Under the pieces are notes generated by a model, which had not been told where the DNA came from, searched no databases, and saw only the letters and a program-made list of their open reading frames with translations. A DNA stretch of 8,517 bases. Origin: JANNRR01 sp031401675 (GTDB taxonomy: Bacteria > Pseudomonadota > Alphaproteobacteria > Rhodobacterales > Rhodobacteraceae). Below, in pieces: positions 1 to 5,578 of this stretch. A program made the position numbers and the translations under genes. The stretch covers positions 1-8,517 of the forward strand of contig JANNRR010000131.1 of the NCBI GenBank assembly GCA_031401675.1. The letters are read 5' to 3'. The stretch's first letter is position 1, and each line of letters starts with the position of its first letter.

Positions 1-4
1 CCCA

Positions 5-26
5 GGATATTTGAGAAAAGAAGAAA
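5..26 (+). repeat. Short purine-rich motif of a kind I recall as recurrent in Rhodobacteraceae
   Basis: The stretch GGATATTTGAG followed by AAAAGAAGAAA lies just upstream of the amidase start. From memory, and not checked, near-identical strings (a GATATTT core, a short spacer, then a purine run rich in AAGAAG) recur many times in Rhodobacterales genomes near gene boundaries. It may be part of the amidase leader. The window contains only this copy, so the repeat status is an inference. Confidence 0.3.
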
Positions 27-38
27 CCGGGAAACAGG

Positions 39-1457
39 ATGCTGGACCGACCTGCGCATGCGCTTTCCGACATGTTGGCGCGGCGCGAGCTTTCAGCGGC
101 GGAACTGATGGCGGCAACGCTGGCGCGGATCGCTGCCGTGAACCCGGCCGTGAATGCCATCGTGTCGCAGCGCGACAGCGATACGCTGATCGCGGCAGCG
201 ACCCGGGCGGACGTGCTGCGCACCGACACTGCGCTGCGCCCCGGCTGGCTGCACGGCATCCCGATCGCGATCAAGGATTTGCATGCGACGCGCGGACTGC
301 GAACCACCTACGGCTCGCCGCTGTTCGCCGATTTCGTCCCCGACAGCGACGACCTCCTGGTGCAGCGGCTGAAGGCGGCCGGGGCGATCGTGATCGGCAA
401 GACCAACACGTCGGAATTCGGGCTCGGCTCGCATTCGTTCAACCCGGTGCACGGCGTGACCCGCAACCCTTACGATCTGGCGCGGACGGCGGGCGGCTCG
501 TCCGGCGGGGCGGCGGCGGCACTGGCGGCGCGGATGCTGGCGGTGGCCGACGGCTCGGACATGATGGGGTCGTTGCGCAATCCGGCGGCCTTCTGCAATG
601 TCTACGGCTTTCGCCCGACCTGGGATCTGATCCCGTCGGAGCCGCTGGGTGACAACTATCTGCATGTGATGTCGACCGACGGGCCGATGGCGCGCTGCCC
701 GCGCGATCTGGCGCATCTGTTGCAGGTGATAGCCGGGCCCGACGCGCGGGTGCCGCATAGCCGCCCGGCCGAACCCTATGCCGACGGGCTGCAGATCGAC
801 CCGCGCGGCCGCCGGATCGGCTGGCTGGGCGACTGGGGCGGGGCCTATGCGGTGCAGCCGGGGATTCTGGACCTGTGCGAAGCGGCTTTGCAGCAGTTCG
901 AGACCATGGGTTGTTCGGTCGAACCGGTGCCGCCGCCGATGGCGGCCGACACGCTGTGGCATAGTTGGTGCACACTGCGGTCCTGGGCCAATGCAACGGC
1001 CAAACAGCCACTGTACGACGATCCGGCCAAGCGCGGCCAGTTGAAGCCGGAGATCATCTGGGAGATCGAACAGGGCCTGCCGCTGACCGGGCTGGCAATC
1101 CACGCGGCGTCACTGGTACGCTCGGCCTGGTATGCGCGGCTTGCCGGATTGTTTCAGACCTATGACGCGCTGGTGCTGCCGTCGGCACAGGTCTGGCCGT
1201 TCCCGGTCGAATGGCGCTATCCGACCGCGATCAACGGCCACGCCATGGACAGCTATCACCGCTGGATGGAGGTGGTGGTGCCGGTATCGCTGGCCGGGGT
1301 CCCGGCGGTCGGCCTGCCGGTCGGGTTCGGGCCGCAGGGCCTGCCGATGGGGATGCAGCTCATCGGCGCTGCCGGTGCGGACCGCGCCATCCTGCAGCTG
1401 GCCGAGGCCTATCATCAGGCAACCGACTGGCCGAACCGGTGCCCGCCGCCGCTTTGA
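39..1457 (+). CDS. Amidase signature (AS) family amidohydrolase, GatA-like
   Basis: A 472-residue cytoplasmic amidase that hydrolyses a carboxamide to acid and ammonia; the substrate cannot be told from sequence. The Ser-cisSer-Lys triad is complete and falls on the same numbers as in GatA: Lys79 in AIKD, cis-Ser154 in GGSSGG and nucleophile Ser178 in DMMGSLR. The last motif has Met-Met where GatA has Thr-Gly, a variation I recall in stand-alone proteobacterial amidases. The C-terminal part (VPVSLAGVPAVGLPVGF, then GMQLIG) is typical of the family and the length is normal, so the gene looks intact. The ribosome site before ATG 39 is weak (GGGAAACAGG); ATG 72 is possible but would remove conserved N-terminal helix. 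It converges on the broken aguB with 24 bp between the stops. It is not part of a GatCAB operon here (no gatB or gatC), and its role in polyamine or other amide use is inferred from the neighbours only. Confidence 0.93.
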   Translation: MLDRPAHALSDMLARRELSAAELMAATLARIAAVNPAVNAIVSQRDSDTLIAAATRADVLRTDTALRPGWLHGIPIAIKDLHATRGLRTTYGSPLFADFVPDSDDLLVQRLKAAGAIVIGKTNTSEFGLGSHSFNPVHGVTRNPYDLARTAGGSSGGAAAALAARMLAVADGSDMMGSLRNPAAFCNVYGFRPTWDLIPSEPLGDNYLHVMSTDGPMARCPRDLAHLLQVIAGPDARVPHSRPAEPYADGLQIDPRGRRIGWLGDWGGAYAVQPGILDLCEAALQQFETMGCSVEPVPPPMAADTLWHSWCTLRSWANATAKQPLYDDPAKRGQLKPEIIWEIEQGLPLTGLAIHAASLVRSAWYARLAGLFQTYDALVLPSAQVWPFPVEWRYPTAINGHAMDSYHRWMEVVVPVSLAGVPAVGLPVGFGPQGLPMGMQLIGAAGADRAILQLAEAYHQATDWPNRCPPPL

Positions 1458-1481
1458 GCCCGCCGCCTTGGCCCCGCTCCG

Positions 1482-2345
1482 TCAGCCCAGCCGGGCCAGC
1501 CCGCCGTACAGATCGACCCGGCGGTCGCGAAACACCCCCCAACTGCGCCGCAGCTGCCCGATCGCCTGCAGATCGAAGCTGGCCACCAGCACCGCCTCGT
1601 CGTCACGACCGGCCCGGGCTACCAGCGCACCGGTCTGATCAGCGATGAAGCTGGAGCCGTAGAACCGCACCGCCACCCCTTCGGGCGAAGTTTCGGTTCC
1701 GATCCGGTTGCTGGCCACCAGCGGCAGAATATTGGCCGCCGCGTGGCCGCGCATGCAGGTTTCCCAGTGCGGCGCCGAATCGTAGCCCGGGCTCGTTGGT
1801 TCCGAGCCGTTGGCAGTGGGATAAAGCAGCATCTCTGCCCCAATCAGCGCCATCGCCCGGGCGCATTCCGGGAACCACTGGTCCCAGCAGATGCCGACGC
1901 CGATCCGGCCTGCCCGCGTGTCCCAGACCCGGAAACCGGTATCGCCGGGGCTGAAGTAGTATTTTTCCTCATAGCCCGGCCCCTGCGGGATATGGCTCTT
2001 GCGGTAAAGCCCCAGCACCGAGCCATCAGCATCGATCATCGCCACCGAGTTGAAATGCGCCTGCCCCGCGCGCTCAAAGAACGACAACGGCAGCACCACG
2101 GCCAGTTCCCTGGCGAGCGCCGCGAAGCGTGCCACCAGCGGATGACCGTCGAACGGCAACGCCAGATCGAAATGCTCCGCCCGCTCAGTGATGCAGAAAT
2201 AGGGGGAGGCAAAAAGCTACTGGATCAACACCACCTGCGCCCCCTGCCCCGCCGCCCGTCGGATCAGCGCCTCGGCTTTGTCGGCATTGGCCGGGAGGTC
2301 CCAACTGCAGGCGAATTGAGTGGCGGCGACGGTCGGATTGCGCAT
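1482..2345 (-). pseudogene. aguB: N-carbamoylputrescine amidase, interrupted by a TAG at the catalytic Glu codon
   Basis: Nitrilase-superfamily gene of the AguB type, whose enzyme turns N-carbamoylputrescine into putrescine, CO2 and ammonia, the last step of the agmatine route. Reading from ATG 2345 gives a full-length frame of 287 positions preceded by a good ribosome site (AGGAG, 7 nt spacing). Codon 43 (2219-2217) is TAG. The surrounding residues, VVLIQ before and LFASPYFCITERAEHFD after, show that the lost residue is the Glu of the usual QELF motif, the general base of the Glu-Lys-Cys triad. Lys116 (YRKSHIPQG) and Cys153 (GICWDQWFPE) remain, and no other stop or frameshift is seen. Re-initiation at TTG 2159 would give a 225-residue product lacking the Glu, so it should be inactive. 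GAG to TAG is one base change, so the loss looks recent; a sequencing error cannot be excluded. The Hint gene upstream runs into its first 54 codons in another frame. Confidence 0.88.
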
Positions 2346-3270
2346 CCTTGAACTCCTGTGGCAAGCTTGGCATAGGGAAACCGACCGTGCTTTCGGCTTT
2401 CCGGGATGGGCGGTAGCTTGCGCTCAATCTACGCTTGCCAGCGGTGCGGGTCATCTCCTCGATTGTCGGGAACTGGCCGAATTCGTCGAGGAAATGGTGA
2501 CCGGGGGTGGTGATCAGCTCCTTCGCCTCGCTATCAAACCAGCGCAGGCGGATCCAGTCCGTGGTAGTGTTGCGATAAAGCCGCGTGACCCGGCGGGGGA
2601 CGAGGGCACCACGGCCCTTGTCAGCCCGGGCGTCAAAAGCGAGGACCACATCGCCGACGCGCAGGGCGGAAATGGCGGTGGAGGTGGTGCGGGAGGTCTG
2701 GATGCGGGTGTGGGCGGGGAAGCAGCGCGGCACGCTCATAAGTTCGAGAGTATGCGGTCCTGGACCACCGAAAAAGAAGTCTCCTCCAAGGTTATTCAGG
2801 AATACCGAGAATGGACCAGCCTTGTTGAAGTTGCCAATCCCAACGCTGTCAATTGCTACAAACCCGTCCCTGACCAACACATGCCGAACGACTGCCCCAG
2901 GATGCAGTGGATGTTCGAAAAAGTCGGGATGCTGGCCCGCTCCAATTGTAATGTTCACAACAATTCGGTTGCTTGGATCAACCACATGCTGAACGGCTCC
3001 GGGTCCAGCGGTGTTCGTAATCGACCCGGTTGCGGCATTGCCTGCGTTCAGAAGTGCCCCGGGAGCTGGTCGGGCAATCAATTGTTCCCAAACCCGCTCA
3101 ACCGTGAAGCCATTGCTGACTCTTCCGACTACTATTGTAGACGAGTAATCGTGCCAGTCAGGATAGCTTGGGCCAACACCCCAAGAATCCGCATCATTGA
3201 ATGTGTAGCTTGCTCCATCGCCGAACTCGACAGAAATAGATCCGTCCCGACCAACTATAGTTTCGGCCAT
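2185..3270 (-). CDS. Hint (hedgehog/intein) domain protein, 3'-truncated with a chimeric tail (Hint A)
   Basis: 361 residues starting at ATG 3270 after the ribosome site GAGGTAAGGA, 3 nt past the stop of the membrane-protein gene, so the two are co-transcribed. Residues 1-181 form a domain I do not recognise, rich in Gly, Asn and Val and without a signal peptide or helix. The Hint module begins at Cys183 (RCFPAHTRIQT), continues with LRVGDVVLAFD (203-213) and reaches the TxxH motif Thr255-His258 (TTPGHHF). Homology to Hint B stops near residue 277 (about 2442). The remaining strands and C-terminal block of the Hint fold are missing. Residues 278-361 are translated from the aguB leader and, from 2345 on, from aguB in another frame, so they are not a natural domain. 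Base composition is near 50% GC over much of the N-terminal domain, below the flanks. Rhodobacterales Hint proteins are often secreted or surface-linked; function here is unknown and the Hint is probably inactive. Confidence 0.72.
   Translation of the reverse strand: MAETIVGRDGSISVEFGDGASYTFNDADSWGVGPSYPDWHDYSSTIVVGRVSNGFTVERVWEQLIARPAPGALLNAGNAATGSITNTAGPGAVQHVVDPSNRIVVNITIGAGQHPDFFEHPLHPGAVVRHVLVRDGFVAIDSVGIGNFNKAGPFSVFLNNLGGDFFFGGPGPHTLELMSVPRCFPAHTRIQTSRTTSTAISALRVGDVVLAFDARADKGRGALVPRRVTRLYRNTTTDWIRLRWFDSEAKELITTPGHHFLDEFGQFPTIEEMTRTAGKRRLSASYRPSRKAESTVGFPMPSLPQEFKDAQSDRRRHSIRLQLGPPGQCRQSRGADPTGGGAGGAGGVDPVAFCLPLFLHH
2491..2607. repeat. 117-bp direct repeat, copy in Hint A
   Basis: Aligns without gaps to 3981-4097 (offset 1490) with 12 mismatches, 105 of 117 identical. 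Ten of the mismatches lie in 2491-2533; only two (2560 and 2566) lie in 2534-2607, and 2567-2607 is identical. It encodes the central Hint strands from ALVPRRVTRLYRN to the TxxH region and FGQF. Homology continues more weakly to the left to about 2442 and ends abruptly on the right at 2607, where the two Hint reading frames diverge. Confidence 0.95.
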
Positions 3271-3273
3271 TCC

Positions 3274-3660
3274 TTACCTCTTTGCGATATATGTTGCGAT
3301 TGCAAGAACGACTGTATAGCCCGCGACGAACGCAACCCCATATGGTGTGACGTTTCCGGACGCTACGAAAGGGGTGAATCTTACGAAAAGGTCCCCCCCC
3401 TGGAGATAGGCCCCAAGTGCCGACTTGAGCAGAATGCCGAAAAACAGAGGAGCCAGAACTACGTATGATAGATGCCTTAGCGGCATGATGGAACGAAGGA
3501 GCCAATCGAAAACGATCCAACAAACCGTCAGCGCGAAAAGGAATAGAGATGTCACGGCAATGCCGTAGACGGTCCTCTCAAACAGAGAGGCCGAGACGCA
3601 CAGAAACGCAAATGCCGAGAACAGCAATCCGACCCTGCGCAGGCCACTACGTTGCCTCAT
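3274..3660 (-). CDS. Small four-helix inner-membrane protein of unknown function
   Basis: 128 residues with four predicted membrane segments at about 9-25, 32-55, 62-84 and 104-125. The basic N-terminus (MRQRSGLRR) and the Arg residues between helices 2 and 3 suggest both ends face the cytoplasm. I do not recognise the family. The frame stays open further upstream, but ATG 3660 is the better start: it has a GGTGGAG ribosome site 7 nt away and its ATGA overlaps the Hint B stop by 4 nt, a sign of translational coupling. The stop lies 3 nt before Hint A. A small hydrophobic protein coupled to a Hint protein is the expected position for an immunity protein in a polymorphic-toxin locus, but an export or anchoring role fits as well. 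That reading is an inference from position only. Confidence 0.8.
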   Translation of the reverse strand: MRQRSGLRRVGLLFSAFAFLCVSASLFERTVYGIAVTSLFLFALTVCWIVFDWLLRSIMPLRHLSYVVLAPLFFGILLKSALGAYLQGGDLFVRFTPFVASGNVTPYGVAFVAGYTVVLAIATYIAKR

Positions 3661-4178
3661 ACTCGCGCTCCACCCATCTGCACACACAGTGAGCCCAGCG
3701 ACCTCCGCACTCGGGCGCTGCCACCCCGGACCCTTTTTTCGGGATTGAAGCCATAAAGGTCGTGCTTTGTCTTCCAAGACTCTGACTCCACCGGCTGCGC
3801 GGCGGTGCCGTGGCCGGTGTCCACACACGCCCCCGCCCGCTCGAACAGTTGCGCTGTCTCGCCGGAATAGACGATCCGCTCGGCCGGGACCTGCGTCAAC
3901 TCGCCCGAGGCCAGGACGACCGTCGCGCTGCCGGTGCGGGCCCTCTCCGGGGTGGTCGGGAACCCTCCCAACTCGTCCTGAAAATGGTGACCGGGGGTGG
4001 TGACCCCCTCCCGCGCCGTGCCGTCAAACCAGCGCAGGCGGATCCAGTCTGTGGTGGTGTTGCGATAAAGCCGCGTGACCCGGCGGGGGACGAGGGCGAG
4101 CTTAGGGTGGGTGAAATCCGTCACTTTCAGTGGCAGTTTGCCGCTGCTTTTCTTAACATATGTCCTTGGTTGCATCAT
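3657..4178 (-). CDS. Hint-domain protein fragment, 5'-truncated (Hint B)
   Basis: 173 residues from ATG 4178 (weak AGGA site; a second ATG follows at 4175). Residues 28-84 match residues 222-278 of Hint A, including the TxxH motif Thr61-His64 (TTPGHHF). They are followed by Hint sequence that Hint A has lost: ATVVLASGELTQVPAERIVYSGETAQLFERA (split here as ATVVLASGELTQV and PAERIVYSGETAQLFERA, residues 85-115). The N-terminal half of the fold, with its catalytic Cys and the LRVGDVV strand, is absent, and residues 1-27 are unrelated lysine-rich sequence joined at ALVPRR. The usual C-terminal Hint block ending in His-Asn is not evident either; residues 130-173 are basic and unlike it. An in-frame TGA 12 codons before the ATG rules out a longer form. 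It is first in the three-gene unit and its stop overlaps the membrane-protein start. Probably a non-functional remnant that still drives coupled translation. Confidence 0.62.
   Translation of the reverse strand: MMQPRTYVKKSSGKLPLKVTDFTHPKLALVPRRVTRLYRNTTTDWIRLRWFDGTAREGVTTPGHHFQDELGGFPTTPERARTGSATVVLASGELTQVPAERIVYSGETAQLFERAGACVDTGHGTAAQPVESESWKTKHDLYGFNPEKRVRGGSARVRRSLGSLCVQMGGARV
3981..4097. repeat. 117-bp direct repeat, copy in Hint B
   Basis: Partner of 2491-2607, same orientation, no gaps, about 90% identical. The right boundary at 4097 is sharp: beyond it Hint B continues into sequence unrelated to Hint A. The left side fades into weaker homology toward about 3930, as expected for diverged paralogues. 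Confidence 0.95.
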
Positions 4179-4216
4179 TCCTGCTACCCGGCAGACCCCA
4201 AGTTTCCTAGGTCAAT

Positions 4217-4235
4217 CCTCCTGTTGCTTGCAACA
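4217..4235 (-). promoter_or_regulatory. Inverted repeat next to an unused AGGAGG
   Basis: TGTTGC-TT-GCAACA (4222-4235) is a 6-bp inverted repeat with a 2-nt centre, operator-like in size. Overlapping it on the minus strand is a perfect AGGAGG (4222-4217), 39 nt before the Hint B ATG and followed within 10 nt by stop codons, so it now serves no gene. It may be the ribosome site of the original, complete Hint gene. Both readings are inference. Confidence 0.25.
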
Positions 4236-4349
4236 ACGATGGTCAAAAGGACGACCGCAGGAAAACAGCAAAACATGCGACCCTCGCCCCAACCCCGCCC
4301 GACCAACTTTCCATCCGAATCGGACCCTGCAAAGAACGCTCAACATCCG

Positions 4350-4365
4350 GTAAACAAACGTTAAC
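4350..4365 (+). promoter_or_regulatory. CtrA-like binding site
   Basis: GTAA-ACAAACG-TTAAC matches the alphaproteobacterial CtrA consensus TTAA-N7-TTAAC with one mismatch in the first half-site. It lies about 170 bp upstream of Hint B. Such sites occur by chance, so regulation by CtrA is only a possibility. Confidence 0.25.
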
Positions 4366-4395
4366 AGAACCTTGCGATTTCCTTAATTTCCCAAC

Positions 4396-4411
4396 CGTCC
4401 GCGTTCGGACG
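4396..4411. terminator. Hairpin downstream of aphA, possible terminator
   Basis: CGTCCG-CGTT-CGGACG is a perfect 6-bp stem with a 4-nt loop, about 40 nt past the aphA stop. There is no clear T run on the minus-strand exit side (GTTGGGAAATT), so it is at best a weak or Rho-assisted terminator. Confidence 0.3.
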
Positions 4412-4449
4412 CTCTTGCCTCCCCAACCCGGATGGCCCCGACCAGCCGC

Positions 4450-5481
4450 TCACGCATCCCCAAACCCCTCCAGCACGTTCACCACATTGATCCCGACGGC
4501 TTCGATCGCGTAGCCGCCCTCCATGCAGAATACGGTGGGCAGACCGATCCGTCCGATCCTGCGCCCGGCATCCAGGAAATCCGGCGAGTCGAGCTTGAAA
4601 AAGCTGATCGGATCGTCCTTGAAGGCATCCACTCCCAAACTGACCACCAGCGCTTCGGCGCCCCATGTCCCGATCCGGGCAATCGCGTCGTCCAAAGCTG
4701 CGGACCACTGCGGATATCCGGTCCCCGGCGGCATCGGAAAGTTGAGGTTGGCGCACTCGCCCGCCCCCCGCCCGACCTCATCGGCGAACCCCAGGTAGTA
4801 GGGATAGGCATCCTCGGGCGCGCCATGCAGGCTGGCAAAGAACACGTCGCCCCGGTCGTAAAAGATATCCTGGGTGCCGTTGCCATGGTGAAAGTCGATA
4901 TCCAGTACCGCCACCCGCGCCGCGCCGTCATCGCGCAGCATCTGGGCCACGATCGCGGCGTTGTTCAGAAAGCAGTAGCCGCCATACTGATCGCCGGTTG
5001 CATGATGCCCCGGCGGCCGACACAGCGCAAACGCCGCCCGCGCGCCCTGGGCAACATGCCGCTGGGCCGCTTGCGCCGAAGCCGCAGACGACAGCGCCGC
5101 CGCCCAGGTGCCCGCCGTCATCGCGGTTTCGCTGGCGTGGCAGTAGTATCCCACCTTGCCGTCGATGTTGCGCGGCACCTTGTCCATCCGCATCCGCCGG
5201 GTCGGCATGCCCGCCGCAATGATCTCGCCAGCGCAACCGGCAGCCTTCCACTCGGCCCAGGCGGTCTGCAGAAACCCCAGAAATGCCGCGTCATGGATCC
5301 GCGCGATCGCCGCCATGTCCACGGGCTCAGGGGCGGCGATATCGGACATCCCCCGATCCTTCAGGCGCGCCAGCACATACTCGACCCGCGACGGCCGTTC
5401 ATAGGGCGTGACGAACTGCCCGCCGGACAGTTCTGCCTGCGGGAAGTGCCGCCGATGCTCTTCGCTGAAAAAAACCTTCAT
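4450..5481 (-). CDS. aphA: Acetylpolyamine amidohydrolase (class II histone-deacetylase family)
   Basis: 343-residue zinc hydrolase that removes acetate from acetylated polyamines such as acetylputrescine. Every catalytic residue of the Mycoplana ramosa enzyme is present at +1: His159-His160 (RPPGHHA), zinc ligands Asp196 and His198 (DIDFHHGNGTQDIF) and Asp285 (SLGVDAF), and the transition-state Tyr324 (EGGYAIE). Glu118 and Tyr169, corresponding to Glu117 and Tyr168 of that enzyme, are kept as well, which favours a polyamine over a protein substrate. Length and N-terminus (MKVFFSEEHRRHFP) are those of the family. ATG 5481 has a good ribosome site (GAGGTG, about 5 nt). It is read toward the Hint block and, beyond that, toward aguB, another putrescine-releasing hydrolase, so the two may once have been adjacent. 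The gene looks intact, and it would be the only working putrescine-yielding step left here. Confidence 0.93.
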   Translation of the reverse strand: MKVFFSEEHRRHFPQAELSGGQFVTPYERPSRVEYVLARLKDRGMSDIAAPEPVDMAAIARIHDAAFLGFLQTAWAEWKAAGCAGEIIAAGMPTRRMRMDKVPRNIDGKVGYYCHASETAMTAGTWAAALSSAASAQAAQRHVAQGARAAFALCRPPGHHATGDQYGGYCFLNNAAIVAQMLRDDGAARVAVLDIDFHHGNGTQDIFYDRGDVFFASLHGAPEDAYPYYLGFADEVGRGAGECANLNFPMPPGTGYPQWSAALDDAIARIGTWGAEALVVSLGVDAFKDDPISFFKLDSPDFLDAGRRIGRIGLPTVFCMEGGYAIEAVGINVVNVLEGFGDA

Positions 5482-5532
5482 CCGGCACCTCTTGTCGGTT
5501 CCGCCCGACCATGCCCGGATTTGGCGTCCCTG

Positions 5533-5558
5533 AAAAGGGGCCGGCCCACTGCGGGCCC
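5533..5558 (-). terminator. Possible intrinsic terminator of the hnoX-cyclase operon
   Basis: On the minus strand, 20 nt after the cyclase stop, GGGCC and GGCCC (5558-5554 and 5542-5538) can pair around an 11-nt loop and are followed by CTTTTC. The T run is only four long and the surrounding GC-rich sequence allows other pairings, so this is a modest candidate. Confidence 0.35.
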
Positions 5559-5578
5559 GTCACCGGGTCCGGCGCGGA

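Larger units (their letters stand above)
4179..4449. other. Non-coding region between Hint B and aphA
   Basis: 271 bp with no convincing gene on either strand. It should hold the promoter of the leftward Hint unit and the 3' end of the aphA transcript. Three small structures can be seen: a CtrA-like site (4350-4365), an inverted repeat with an orphan AGGAGG (4217-4235) and a GC-rich hairpin (4396-4411). I could not define a convincing -35/-10 pair. Confidence 0.6.

Noticed and set aside
93..1103. 336-codon minus-strand open frame opposite the amidase
   Set aside because: Arg- and Gln-rich translation with no family features; it mirrors a G/C-biased real gene with a complete catalytic triad on the other strand.
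2217..2219. TAG in aguB as programmed recoding (pyrrolysine, readthrough or selenocysteine-like)
   Set aside because: The replaced residue is the catalytic Glu, for which pyrrolysine would not substitute; TAG is not a selenocysteine codon; no recoding structure is evident. Mutation or sequencing error is simpler.
2346..2442. Frameshift hiding the missing 3' half of Hint A
   Set aside because: Only about 97 bp lie between the last Hint homology and the aguB ATG, too little for the missing Hint sequence, and no other frame there resembles the continuation seen in Hint B.
2320..3468. 382-codon plus-strand open frame opposite Hint A and the membrane gene
   Set aside because: No recognisable domain, no good ribosome site, and the minus strand carries recognisable Hint motifs with tightly spaced gene junctions.
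3661..3828. N-terminal extension of the membrane protein up to 3828
   Set aside because: It would overlap Hint B deeply and place 56 basic, non-hydrophobic residues before the first helix; ATG 3660 has a good ribosome site and a coupled ATGA overlap.
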